Source: JBHGXV01 sp041920505
GTDB taxonomy: Bacteria; Bacillota; Bacilli; Brevibacillales; Brevibacillaceae
Assembly (NCBI GenBank): GCA_041920505.1
Contig: JBHGXV010000021.1
Span: forward strand, 162,700-226,699
DNA length: 64,000 nucleotides
Direction: 5' to 3'
The notes under the pieces are model-generated. The model did not search any database, was not told the DNA's origin, and was given only the letters and a program-made list of their open reading frames with translations. The stretch's first letter is position 1; the number at the start of each line of letters is the position of its first letter. The position numbers and the translations under genes were made by a program. Below are positions 42,739 to 50,233 of the stretch, piece by piece.

Positions 42739-42768
42739 TTGTTGAATTGCCTCTATCTTTAGTATACT
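42739..42768 (+). promoter_or_regulatory. Promoter of the HesB/IscA-like gene
   Basis: TTGTTG (42739-42744) and TATACT (42763-42768) are 18 bases apart, 71 bases before the start codon. Confidence 0.55.
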
Positions 42769-42838
42769 GATAGCAAGCAAGATATCGCGCACAATCGTAA
42801 GGCTTTGATGCGATGACCCAGCAAAGGGAGGGATCGAC

Positions 42839-43192
42839 ATGATTACGTTGACACAGCACGCCAGCCAAAAGATCAAGGAACTGATGGCTGCCGAAAATAA
42901 CCCCAACATTTTTCTTCGTGTAGGTGTGCATCACGGCGGGTGCAGCGGGTTTACCTACGCCATGGGATTCGATGAAGAGATGCGCCAGGACGACCATACC
43001 TTTGAGCAGGACGACATCAAAATCGTCGTCGACGCCAACAGCTATCCGTACATCAAGGGACTGGAAATCGACTACAAGGAAAGCATGATGGGCGGCGGGT
43101 TTGCCTTGCACAACCCGAACGCCATCGCCAGTTGCGGCTGCGGTTCCTCGTTCCGCACACGGGAAGACGCCGGGCAGCCGAGCGAATGCTAA
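42839..43192 (+). CDS. yutM: A-type iron-sulfur carrier YutM (HesB/IscA family)
   Basis: This 117-residue protein has the A-type carrier motifs: ITLTQHASQKIKELM at the start, GGCSGFTYAMGF near residue 36 and NPNAIASCGCGSSF near residue 95, giving the three conserved cysteines. It carries iron-sulfur clusters to apo-proteins. The CGCGSS form and the internal MGFDEE segment fit the YutM subgroup. A GGGAGG ribosome site precedes ATG 42839. It is monocistronic, ended by a strong hairpin. Confidence 0.92.
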   Translation: MITLTQHASQKIKELMAAENNPNIFLRVGVHHGGCSGFTYAMGFDEEMRQDDHTFEQDDIKIVVDANSYPYIKGLEIDYKESMMGGGFALHNPNAIASCGCGSSFRTREDAGQPSEC

Positions 43193-43206
43193 ATCGTGAC
43201 ACCGAA

Positions 43207-43252
43207 CCTCCCCGACGAGTGAGACCATTCTCACGTCGCCGGGGAGGTTTTT
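43207..43252 (+). terminator. Terminator of yutM
   Basis: A stem of about 17 pairs joins CCTCCCCGACGAGTGAGA (from 43207) to TCTCACGTCGCCGGGGAGG (to 43247), followed by five T. Confidence 0.92.
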
Positions 43253-43367
43253 ATTTTGTGCCTCGTTTGCGCACACTACACGTACAGGACGCGTCTTCAC
43301 GATGTCCTTTCCAAACAAGACACACATGATACGATTTCGGGCGAAGCCCGCAAAAAGGGGGATTCAC

Positions 43368-43979
43368 ATGAACAAGTCAGCACGTTTCCTCACCAGCGCT
43401 CTGGCGATTGCGTTGGTCACATCCCCGCTGGCCGCATGTGGCTTTTACAGAAGTGGGGCTCCGACTCCGGCGGCTCCCAATCAGACTGCCAAACAAGCCG
43501 CAACCAAACCGGGTACCGTCGCTACTCAATTGGGAGCGAAGCCAGGGACAACGATTCCACGCGGGGTAGGTTCGGGGGCCGGCCTGGCGACAGCTCCCGG
43601 CGCCACAGGCGTTGGCCGCAGTGGAGTCATGCCCGCCCAGCGAGATCTCAACCATTTGGCCGACCAGATGGCTATCGCGGCCAAGCGCGTTCCGGGGGTG
43701 ACCAAAGCGACTGTCATCGTGCACAATCGCGACGCGATCGTCGGTATTGACGTTGCCGCCAACCAAAACCGGCGGCAGGTGGAGAAAAAAGTGCGGACGG
43801 CCGTCAGCTCGATCGAGACGGGTTACACGGTCCATGTCACGTCGGACAAACAACTTCACGCCCGCATTCGCGACACCCACACCCGGTTGAGTACAGGTCA
43901 TCCGATCCGTACGTTGGCAACAGACGTTGGCGTATTGATTCGCGACATCGGGCGGGCTGTCACTGCGCCGTTCCGTTGA
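43368..43979 (+). CDS. YhcN/YlaJ-type lipoprotein
   Basis: The 203-residue protein has a lipoprotein signal (ALVTSPLAACG, lipidated Cys near residue 24), a linker rich in Ala, Pro, Thr and Gly (to about residue 90), then a YhcN/YlaJ domain: LADQMAIAAKRVPGVTKATVIVHN, DAIVGIDVAAN and YTVHVTSDKQLHARI. Family members act in spores at the inner membrane. It is shorter than the paralogue at 25.1-26.2 kb and lacks its Gly-Tyr run. ATG 43368 follows AAAAAGGGGGA. A terminator follows at once. Confidence 0.83.
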   Translation: MNKSARFLTSALAIALVTSPLAACGFYRSGAPTPAAPNQTAKQAATKPGTVATQLGAKPGTTIPRGVGSGAGLATAPGATGVGRSGVMPAQRDLNHLADQMAIAAKRVPGVTKATVIVHNRDAIVGIDVAANQNRRQVEKKVRTAVSSIETGYTVHVTSDKQLHARIRDTHTRLSTGHPIRTLATDVGVLIRDIGRAVTAPFR

Positions 43980-43984
43980 GTTTC

Positions 43985-44010
43985 AGGCCGATCTATTCGG
44001 CCTTTTTTTA
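43985..44010 (+). terminator. Terminator of the second lipoprotein gene
   Basis: AGGCCGA (43985-43991) pairs with TCGGCCT (43997-44003), followed by seven T. Confidence 0.9.
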
Positions 44011-44099
44011 TGCGCGAGAACGACAGATCGACTTGCCGGGATTGGTAAAATGATGAACCTCTGGGCATGCTAATGGTGACAAACGAAGGAGTGATGCAC

Positions 44100-44648
44100 A
44101 TGCTCAGAGGAAAACAGACCATTCTGGCATCCGTATTGCTGTTGGCGCTCACCGGTCCGGCAATCGCGGGTGCAGAGTCAAGTGTTCCGCCGATTGGTTC
44201 ACAGGTGAACGAGCAGACGCACAACGAGCAGCACGACGGTGTTCAAAAGCATCGACACGCGCCGTTTCAAATCGGTCCCCATCGCCGGATGTACCTGACG
44301 CTGCTCGCGGAAAAGTACCTCCCGGAGAGCGTCGGTGAGTGGCAGGCGCTCTTCACCGAGCGGGAGCGGATCGTGCGGCGGTGGCAAGATTTACACCGCA
44401 AGCTGCTGGAAAGAAAACAGAAAGACCGGGTCGTCGGTCAGCAAAAGGAGGGCGGCCATCGCCACCACCGCTTCGCCGCCTGGAAGCAAGCGCATGCCGC
44501 CATCTACGACGAGTTTACCCAGGCGATTGAATCGCGCGATGCCGCAAGGATCAAAACGGTGTTGCCCAAATTGCTGAACGAGATGAAAGCAGCCAACAAG
44601 CATCTGGCGGAAAAGGCAAACGAACTGGAAAAGAAGATTGGAGGCTAG
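44100..44648 (+). CDS. Secreted His/Lys/Glu-rich helical protein of unknown function
   Basis: I do not recognise this 182-residue protein. It has a clear signal peptide (ILASVLLLALTGPAIAGA, cleavage near residue 25). The mature part is strongly charged and helical, with several histidine groups (VQKHRHAPFQIGPHRR, GGHRHHRF) and a coiled-coil end (LAEKANELEKKIGG). The histidines could bind metal, but no known motif is present. ATG 44100 is chosen because GAAGGAG is eight bases before it; ATG 44094 is too close. It is monocistronic between two terminators. Confidence 0.72.
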   Translation: MLRGKQTILASVLLLALTGPAIAGAESSVPPIGSQVNEQTHNEQHDGVQKHRHAPFQIGPHRRMYLTLLAEKYLPESVGEWQALFTERERIVRRWQDLHRKLLERKQKDRVVGQQKEGGHRHHRFAAWKQAHAAIYDEFTQAIESRDAARIKTVLPKLLNEMKAANKHLAEKANELEKKIGG

Positions 44649-44670
44649 TCGGCCGCCAAAGCCAAAAGCT

Positions 44671-44710
44671 ACAAAAGGACGCGGGATTCCGCGTCCTTTT
44701 GTTTGGTTTT
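44671..44710 (+). terminator. Terminator of the secreted protein gene
   Basis: ACAAAAGGACGCGG (44671-44684) pairs perfectly with CCGCGTCCTTTTGT (44689-44702), followed by TTGGTTTT. Confidence 0.92.
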
Positions 44711-44786
44711 CCCGGCGTCTGCGCTTCTTTAGCCTGAGCAGGCCGTCAAAGGAGCTTGCGTTGGCCCCATCACACCATGTCTCGTA

Positions 44787-45065
44787 TCATTCCTCCGTCG
44801 CTGCAAAGACCTGCGATTCGCTCCATTCCCGGATGGGCAGCAGGTGTTGGCTTCGGCAGACCGTGCACCAGCCGAGATGCAGGCACAAATGGCCAATGGA
44901 GTCGGCCATGCCGTTGCTCAGCTTTGCGTCCTCGATCGGCTGGTAGGGGCTGTAATCGCCGTAGAAATCGTACAGTCTGCCCGCATCCTCAAGGGGACGG
45001 CCGCACGAGCGGCAACGGGCGCCAAGCGGGGTGAAACCGTTGCAAACCGGGCATATAAACGCCAT
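44787..45065 (-). CDS. Small zinc-ribbon protein
   Basis: This 92-residue protein starts MAFICPVCNGFTPLGARCRSCGRPL, with two C-x2-C pairs that form a zinc ribbon. A Tyr-rich middle (YDFYGDYSPYQPIED) is followed by HLCLHLGWCTVCRSQHL, with another C-x2-C. No function is known. The start at 45065 is supported by GAGAGGTGG on the minus strand. It lies downstream of yumC on the same strand, beyond the terminator-like stem at 45120-45147, so it is probably a separate unit. Confidence 0.72.
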   Translation of the reverse strand: MAFICPVCNGFTPLGARCRSCGRPLEDAGRLYDFYGDYSPYQPIEDAKLSNGMADSIGHLCLHLGWCTVCRSQHLLPIREWSESQVFAATEE

Positions 45066-45119
45066 CGCTGACCACCTCTCGCTACTACTGTGCGCCTGTG
45101 CCGCCCGCCCTATGCAAAA

Positions 45120-45147
45120 CCCCCGCACCTGTCTTGATGTGCGGGGG
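45120..45147 (-). terminator. Terminator of yumC
   Basis: CCCCCGCAC (45120-45128) pairs with GTGCGGGGG (45139-45147). On the minus strand it is followed by TTTT. Confidence 0.75.
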
Positions 45148-45160
45148 AGTGTGTTAGCGG

Positions 45161-46171
45161 TTATTTGTTGCCGAAATCCATGCTGGAGGAGTGGTGCGGT
45201 TGCACCTTGGCATCCGGGTTGATGTAGGACATGGCGTTGTTGACGGCGGTCGGCGCTTCGCCGAAGCCCACGGCAATCAGTTTCACCTTGCCCGGATAGG
45301 TGGCGATGTCGCCGGCCGCGTAGATGCCCGGAATGTTGGTTTCCATCTTGGAGTTGACGGAAATGGCGCCTTTGTCCAGCTCCAGGCCCCAGTTTTTGAT
45401 CGGACCCAGGGAGGAGACGAAACCGAAGTTGACGATGACCGCGTCCACTTCCAGCTCTTTTTGTTCCTTGGTGGTGCAGTTTTGGATCACGACGCGCTCG
45501 ATCTTGTCGTTGCCGTGCAGTTCGGCGATTTCATAGGGCGTGATGACGTTCACCTTGGAAGCCATCAATGTTTCCACGCTGTGCTCATGGGCGCGGAACT
45601 TGTCGCGGCGGTGAATCAAGGTCACTTCATGAGCGATCGGCTCAAGCATCAGCGCCCAGTCGACTGCGGAGTCGCCGCCGCCTACGACCAGCACTTTCTG
45701 GCCTTTGAACATGTTTAGATCGGTGACGAAATAGTGCAGGTTGGATTTCTCGTACTTCACAGCGTCCGGGTGTTCCAGCTTGCGCGGTTCGAATGCGCCC
45801 ACACCTGCGGTGATGATCACCGTTTTGGAGTAGTGAATCCCTTTGTCGCTGGTGATTTCAAACAGGTTGTTGTCCAGTTTGGTAACGTTTTCGACTTTTT
45901 CTTCGAGACAAATCGTCGGGTTGAAATGGGCGATTTGTTGCTTCAGGCCGTCGACCAGTTCTTGCGCGCGCACTTTCGGAAAACCGGCGACGTCGTAGAT
46001 GAATTTCTCCGGATACAGCGCGGAAAGCTGACCGCCCAGTTGCGGCATGCTTTCGATAATTTTTACGCTCGCCTGTCGCATTCCGCCGTAAAACGCGGTG
46101 AAGAGACCGGCGGGGCCGCCCCCGATCACCGTAATGTCATAAACCTGCTCGTCCTTTTTCAAGAAACTCAC
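45161..46171 (-). CDS. yumC: Ferredoxin/flavodoxin--NADP+ reductase YumC
   Basis: The 336-residue protein is a thioredoxin-reductase-like FNR: YDITVIGGGPAGLFTAFYGGMR (FAD), VLVVGGGDSAVDWALML (NADPH), and a late GIYAAGDIATYPGKVKLIAVGFGE. It lacks the C-x2-C of thioredoxin reductase, which marks the YumC type. It moves electrons between NADPH and ferredoxin or flavodoxin. The GTG start at 46171 is fixed by GGAGGTG seven bases before it. It diverges from the NDH-2 gene across a 363-base regulatory region. Confidence 0.93.
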   Translation of the reverse strand: MSFLKKDEQVYDITVIGGGPAGLFTAFYGGMRQASVKIIESMPQLGGQLSALYPEKFIYDVAGFPKVRAQELVDGLKQQIAHFNPTICLEEKVENVTKLDNNLFEITSDKGIHYSKTVIITAGVGAFEPRKLEHPDAVKYEKSNLHYFVTDLNMFKGQKVLVVGGGDSAVDWALMLEPIAHEVTLIHRRDKFRAHEHSVETLMASKVNVITPYEIAELHGNDKIERVVIQNCTTKEQKELEVDAVIVNFGFVSSLGPIKNWGLELDKGAISVNSKMETNIPGIYAAGDIATYPGKVKLIAVGFGEAPTAVNNAMSYINPDAKVQPHHSSSMDFGNK

Positions 46172-46224
46172 TGTGAAGCACCTCCGGTGAAAAGTCTGAA
46201 TACTTGCGACACACACACTTCCCT

Positions 46225-46230
46225 ATTATA
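46225..46230 (-). promoter_or_regulatory. -10 element for yumC
   Basis: TATAAT on the minus strand, 54 bases before the yumC start. The -35 region is only a T-run. Confidence 0.45.
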
Positions 46231-46290
46231 AAACATCCTGTTTACAGAAAAAAAGCACGTTTAGAAATTCTCATACCCGACTTCAAAAGT

Positions 46291-46308
46291 CTGTGATAAA
46301 AATCACTT
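46291..46308. promoter_or_regulatory. Rex/Fnr-type operator 1 before the NDH-2 gene
   Basis: CTGTGA-TAAAAA-TCACTT matches the Rex plan TTGTGA-N6-TCACAA at 9 of 12 fixed bases and the Fnr/Crp plan TGTGA-N6-TCACA at 9 of 10. It overlaps the -35 of the promoter at 46307-46335. Confidence 0.6.
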
Positions 46309-46335
46309 GCAAATTGTGTCGAAGGCTTCTAATAT
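46307..46335 (+). promoter_or_regulatory. Promoter of the NDH-2 gene
   Basis: TTGCAA (46307-46312) and TAATAT (46330-46335) are 17 bases apart. Transcription would start near 46342, giving a leader of about 190 bases. Confidence 0.6.
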
Positions 46336-46387
46336 TAAGAGTAGATTGTGAACGCTTTGTGACAGAATGACGTTTCTGCGACAGTGT

Positions 46388-46405
46388 TTGTGGTTTTTTT
46401 CACAG
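46388..46405. promoter_or_regulatory. Rex/Fnr-type operator 2 before the NDH-2 gene
   Basis: TTGTGG-TTTTTT-TCACAG matches TTGTGA-N6-TCACAA at 10 of 12 fixed bases. It is 97 bases downstream of operator 1 and inside the predicted leader. Confidence 0.55.
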
Positions 46406-46534
46406 CTTGCCCGGAAATAGTTGCATTCAGTATTCATCCTCTCCGATGGACACCCTATGTATAACAGGTCACGTGAAAAAAAGAACAAACATGCAGGAGT
46501 ATTCTGGAAATTAAAGGGAATGGAAGGGATCATC

Positions 46535-47725
46535 ATGAGCAGCGCAAAAGTATTGATTCTGGGGGCGGGGTACGGCGGTTTGTTGACCGCTTTGGAGTTG
46601 CAGCGCCAACTCAACTACAATGAGGCGGAAGTGACACTGGTCAACAAACACAACTACCACTACCTGACCACCTGGCTGCATGAGCCGGCGGCCGGTACAG
46701 CTTCGGCCGACCACGCCCGCGTTGACCTGGACAAAGTCATCGATACCAACAAAATCAACTTTATCAAAGGCGTCGTCGAGATCATCAATCCGCAGGAGCG
46801 CACGGTGAAGCTGGAAGACGGCCGCGTGCTGAGCTACGATTACCTGGTCATCGGTCTGGGCAGCGAGCCGGAGACGTTCGGCATCGAGGGGCTGCGTGAG
46901 CACGCGTTCAGCATTCGCAGCATCAACGCCGTGCGGCAAATCCGCGAACACATCGAATATATGTTCGCCAAGTACAAAAACGAGCCGACCCGCACAGACT
47001 ACCTCACTTTCGTCGTCGGCGGCGCCGGCTTCACCGGGATCGAGTTCTGCGGTGAACTGGCCGACCGGATTCCGGAACTGTGCCGCGAATTTGACGTTGA
47101 CCCGTCGCTGGTCAAGGTGTACAACATCGAAGCGGCTCCGACCGCGCTGCCTGGCTTTGACAAAGAGCTGGTGGACTATGCGATGGACGTGCTGACCCGC
47201 AAAGGCATCGAATTCCACATCAACACGCCGATCAAACAATGCACTCCGGAAGGCGTCGTCCTCGCCACCGGCGAAGAGATCAAGGCCGCTACGGTCGTCT
47301 GGACGGGCGGCGTCCGCGGCAACTCCATCGTCGAAAAGTCCGGGTTTGAAGTGATGCGCGGCCGCGTGAAGGTGGACGAATACCTGCGCGCCCCGGGATA
47401 TGACAACGTGTTCGTCGTCGGCGACTGCGCGCTGATTTTCAACGATCAGGGGCGTCCGTATCCGCCGACCGCGCAAATCGCCGTACAGGAAGGCGAGAAC
47501 TGCGGGAAAAACATCATCGCGCTGCTGCGCAACGGCAAAATGACGCCGTTCGTGCCACAACTGCAAGGAACGCTGGCTTCCCTCGGCAAAGGCGAAGGGA
47601 TCGGCATCGTCGGCAAGAAAAAGCTGTTCGGCACCAGCGCCGCGTTGCTGAAAAAAGCGAGCGACCTGCGTTACCTCTACAAAATTGGCGGCGTCGGACT
47701 CGCGTTGAAAAAAGTCAAACTGTAA
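46535..47725 (+). CDS. Type II NADH dehydrogenase (Ndh/YumB-like)
   Basis: This 396-residue protein has the NDH-2 plan: VLILGAGYGGLLTALEL (FAD), FVVGGAGFTGIEFCGELADRI (NADH) near residue 165, VFVVGDCALIF near residue 293, and YPPTAQIAVQEGENCGKNI, the quinone-site motif. The amphipathic carboxy-terminal region (LKKASDLRYLYKIGGVGLALK) would anchor it to the membrane. It oxidises NADH and reduces menaquinone without pumping protons. ATG 46535 follows GGAAGGGA. Two operator-like palindromes lie in the intergenic region. Confidence 0.92.
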   Translation: MSSAKVLILGAGYGGLLTALELQRQLNYNEAEVTLVNKHNYHYLTTWLHEPAAGTASADHARVDLDKVIDTNKINFIKGVVEIINPQERTVKLEDGRVLSYDYLVIGLGSEPETFGIEGLREHAFSIRSINAVRQIREHIEYMFAKYKNEPTRTDYLTFVVGGAGFTGIEFCGELADRIPELCREFDVDPSLVKVYNIEAAPTALPGFDKELVDYAMDVLTRKGIEFHINTPIKQCTPEGVVLATGEEIKAATVVWTGGVRGNSIVEKSGFEVMRGRVKVDEYLRAPGYDNVFVVGDCALIFNDQGRPYPPTAQIAVQEGENCGKNIIALLRNGKMTPFVPQLQGTLASLGKGEGIGIVGKKKLFGTSAALLKKASDLRYLYKIGGVGLALKKVKL

Positions 47726-47739
47726 AAGAGGCGATACGT

Positions 47740-47988
47740 ATGCGCCATTGCAGTGTACAGGTAAGAGGCCTGTTAACGCGGGAGGAACTGGACCGGTACA
47801 ATGCGCTCATGGAAGTCGGGGGCTTCTTGGAGGAGCAGCGCCGCTACGACCTGGCCCAGCACGTCCAGCGGGAGATTGACATCCTGATCATGCCGGCCAT
47901 CGAACGGCTTAAGGAAAAGGGACGGGAACGCGACAGGGAAAACCTGCGTTACATGATTGACCACGGCTTGCTGGATCAAGACGATTGA
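47740..47988 (+). CDS. Small charged helical protein of unknown function
   Basis: I do not recognise this 82-residue protein. It is helical and highly charged (LTREELDRYNALMEVGGFL, then IERLKEKGRERDRENLRYMID) with no cysteine motif or membrane segment. AGAGGCGAT precedes ATG 47740. It starts 14 bases after the NDH-2 gene and is followed 33 bases later by a Nudix gene on the same strand, so the three are probably one operon. Confidence 0.68.
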   Translation: MRHCSVQVRGLLTREELDRYNALMEVGGFLEEQRRYDLAQHVQREIDILIMPAIERLKEKGRERDRENLRYMIDHGLLDQDD

Positions 47989-48021
47989 GAAGGGAAACGG
48001 CACGTCACGCGGGAGGGTACC

Positions 48022-48498
48022 ATGCGCGAATCGAAGGTCTGGCTGGGGGCGGCCGGGATCGTCGTCAAGGACGATCAGGTACTGGTCGTGAAAAAAAGCT
48101 ACGGCGGGTTAAAAGGCAAGTGGTCGTTTCCCGCCGGGTTCGTCGAGCCGGGTGAGACGGTCGACGAGGCGGCGGTGCGGGAAGTGAGGGAGGAAACCGG
48201 CGTACAGGCAGTCATTCGTCAGGTGGCCGCTGTACGTTCCGGCGTAATCGACCGCGAGATCAGCGACAACATGGTCGTGTTTCTCATGGATTACGTTGCC
48301 GGCGAGCCTTGTCCGCAATCAGGCGAAATCGAGGAGGCGCGGTTTTTGCCGATTGACCGGTTGATCGGTGATCCGCTGGGCACCCAGTATATGCGGGTGA
48401 TCTTGCCCACTATCCGGCAGTTGCCTCCTGTCCTCACAGGACGGTCGTATCCGATTGACCCGGTGTTCCGTTATACGACGTACAAAATTTTCTCGTAA
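48022..48498 (+). CDS. Nudix hydrolase
   Basis: The 158-residue protein has a full Nudix box GFVEPGETVDEAAVREVREE-TG (residues about 39-61, pattern G-x5-E-x7-R-E-x2-E-E-x-G) in a Nudix fold that opens AAGIVVKDDQVLVVKK. These enzymes cleave nucleoside diphosphates linked to another group. The substrate is unclear, though an NADH or oxidised nucleotide would suit the location after an NADH dehydrogenase. A GGGAGG ribosome site precedes ATG 48022, and a terminator follows. Confidence 0.88.
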   Translation: MRESKVWLGAAGIVVKDDQVLVVKKSYGGLKGKWSFPAGFVEPGETVDEAAVREVREETGVQAVIRQVAAVRSGVIDREISDNMVVFLMDYVAGEPCPQSGEIEEARFLPIDRLIGDPLGTQYMRVILPTIRQLPPVLTGRSYPIDPVFRYTTYKIFS

Positions 48499-48535
48499 GC
48501 CAAAAAACAAAATACGGACGCGAATGATGACGGCC

Positions 48536-48568
48536 AACCGTGATGTATCCGCTTACATCGCGGTTTTT
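48536..48568 (+). terminator. Terminator after the Nudix gene
   Basis: AACCGTGATGTA (48536-48547) pairs with TACATCGCGGTT (48554-48565) with one mismatch, followed by TTTT. Confidence 0.8.
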
Positions 48569-48694
48569 TGCTGTTTTCTGCGGTTTGGAGAAAACGCGTT
48601 TGTCTGGTATAGTGGTGTTCAATACAAAAGAATATTCAGAAAATATATAATTGTCATGATTTGGAGATGTTTGAGCAGGGGAGGAGAGACCGCG

Positions 48695-48847
48695 ATGAAA
48701 CGTCATTCATCTGAGATGTGCCCCTATTGCAAAGGGCAGGGTTACTTTCAGCTTCTTCTTGGCGGAACCGAAGATTGTCCCAATTGCCAGGGGGAAGGGA
48801 CGCACACCGACGAAGAAACACAGCCGGTAACCGCAAGCCGCACATAA
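48695..48847 (+). CDS. yuiA: YuiA-like small zinc-finger protein
   Basis: The 50-residue protein has two C-x2-C-x-G-x-G units, CPYCKGQG and CPNCQGEG, the DnaJ-type zinc-finger pattern found in YuiA. Its role is unknown. ATG 48695 follows GGGGAGGAGAG, and a terminator lies 18 bases after the stop. Synteny with yumC, the NDH-2 gene, yuiB and yuiC supports the name. Confidence 0.8.
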   Translation: MKRHSSEMCPYCKGQGYFQLLLGGTEDCPNCQGEGTHTDEETQPVTASRT

Positions 48848-48864
48848 GGTGCAACGAAAAAGCG

Positions 48865-48898
48865 GGTGGCTCCGCTGATTGCAGAGCCACCATTTTTG
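48865..48898. terminator. Terminator between yuiA and hemQ
   Basis: GGTGGCTC (48865-48872) pairs with GAGCCACC (48884-48891), followed by ATTTTTG. It lies between convergent genes. Confidence 0.85.
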
Positions 48899-48910
48899 TT
48901 GCCCATGTTC

Positions 48911-49657
48911 TTATCCCTGCAGGAGGGCCGGGATGTTTTCCGGGGCAAGCAGGTTGCCCACGTAGAAAGAGCCGAATTCGCCGAAACGGGCGCTTACTTC
49001 GTCAAAGCGCATCTCGGTGACGATCTTCTTGAAGTGGATCGGATCGTCGGCAAACAGGGTGACGCCCCATTCCCAGTCGTCCAGACCGATCGAACCGGTG
49101 ATGATTTGTTTGACCTGTTCCGCGTACTTGCGGCCGATGAGGCCATGGCTTCTCATCATTTCGCGCCGTTCATCCACGGGCAGCATGTACCAGTTGTCGT
49201 TGCCCTGGCGGCGTTTGTTCATCGGGTAGAAGCAAATGTGCTGCTTGCCGGGCAGGATTGGCTTCAGGCGGCTTTGGATGTACGGATCGGTATCGGGGTC
49301 GACGCCCGGTTGTTCGACGTAGTTGCTCAACTCCACAACGGAGACGTACGAGTAGGCAGGCAACGTGAATTCGGCGAACAGCGTTTTGTTAAAGGCCGTT
49401 TCCAACGCGTTCAGTTCCTGGAGGGTGGGACGCAGGTGCATGAACACCAGATCCGCTTTTTGGCCGACGATGCTGTAGATGGCGCTGCTGCCTTGCTTTT
49501 GTTCCTCGACGCCTTTCCAGTCGGCGATCAGGCTCAACAGTTCGTCAAGCGCTTGCTTTTGTTCCGCTTCACTGGCCGCCTTCCACGCCGTCCAGTCAAT
49601 GGTACGAAAATCGTGCAGGCTATACCATCCTTCCAGGGTCTTTACCGCTTCGCTCAC
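48911..49657 (-). CDS. hemQ: Coproheme decarboxylase HemQ (ChdC)
   Basis: This 248-residue protein is a chlorite-dismutase-like HemQ: EGWYSLHDFRTIDWTAWK at the start, AYSYVSVVELSNYV near residue 103, ICFYPMNKRRQGNDNWYMLP with the catalytic Tyr region, and RSHGLIGRKYAEQVKQIITGS with the proximal His near residue 170. It converts coproheme to heme b by two oxidative decarboxylations, the last step of the Gram-positive heme route. Family length is normal. It is monocistronic and convergent with yuiA. Confidence 0.95.
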   Translation of the reverse strand: MSEAVKTLEGWYSLHDFRTIDWTAWKAASEAEQKQALDELLSLIADWKGVEEQKQGSSAIYSIVGQKADLVFMHLRPTLQELNALETAFNKTLFAEFTLPAYSYVSVVELSNYVEQPGVDPDTDPYIQSRLKPILPGKQHICFYPMNKRRQGNDNWYMLPVDERREMMRSHGLIGRKYAEQVKQIITGSIGLDDWEWGVTLFADDPIHFKKIVTEMRFDEVSARFGEFGSFYVGNLLAPENIPALLQG

Positions 49658-49898
49658 AATGATTCACTCCTTTGGTATGTATCGTACAGGTTTTCGGTAT
49701 CACGACAGTGTTTTCGACGGGTATGACATTTTTCACACCCTAACTATAGCATAGTTTGTCAGGGCGATCTATTTACAGATTCGGAAACAATCGGCCGGCG
49801 GGCCAATCCGTGAGGCCCGGAACACGGACGGCGATTGACCCTGTTTCCGCTTTTCGTTACACTGAAACGTAGTCATACAGGCGCATGGGGGTGCTGTC

Positions 49899-50165
49899 GT
49901 GATTATCGGACCGATCCAGTTTGTGATTTCCATTCTGCTGTTTACCGTGCTGGCGTTTGGCATCGGCTTTATTCTCAACATGATTTTGCGCACCACGTGG
50001 CTTCCGGTGGTGGTGGCGTTCGGCGTAATCGTCGGAGCGCTGATGTATCATCACATCGTGCCGGGGCTCGCCGATATCATTATTCTTTCCTTCGGCATGA
50101 TCGGATCAATCCTCAGCGGCTGGACGATTCGGCTTCTGCGCAAAAAAGGGTACCGGATGTTTTGA
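49899..50165 (+). CDS. yuiB: YuiB-family membrane protein
   Basis: The 88-residue protein has three membrane helices (QFVISILLFTVLAFGIGFIL, WLPVVVAFGVIVGALMY and IIILSFGMIGSILSGW) and a short basic end. It fits YuiB, a small membrane family of Bacilli with no known role. The GTG start at 49899 follows GGGGGTG. It precedes yuiC by 68 bases and may be co-transcribed, but a hairpin lies between them. Confidence 0.8.
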   Translation: MIIGPIQFVISILLFTVLAFGIGFILNMILRTTWLPVVVAFGVIVGALMYHHIVPGLADIIILSFGMIGSILSGWTIRLLRKKGYRMF

Positions 50166-50191
50166 GTTTCTAGCAAATTATGTATATCTCC

Positions 50192-50219
50192 CTCGTTTCT
50201 GGACATTACTAGAAACGAG
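50192..50219 (+). repeat. Inverted repeat just before the yuiC ribosome site
   Basis: CTCGTTTCT (50192-50200) pairs perfectly with AGAAACGAG (50211-50219). The right arm runs into the GAGGAGG ribosome site, so the stem could limit ribosome access or be a protein target. It has no T-run and is not a terminator. Confidence 0.6.
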
Positions 50220-50233
50220 AGGAGGTACAAAAC

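Noticed and set aside
45780..45810. tRNA-like GGTTCGAAT sequence
   Set aside because: It lies inside the yumC coding sequence and no acceptor or anticodon stems can be formed around it.
46346..46364. A third Rex site (TTGTGAA followed by TTTGTGACA)
   Set aside because: The two TTGTGA halves are in direct, not inverted, orientation, so they do not form a normal Rex or Fnr site.
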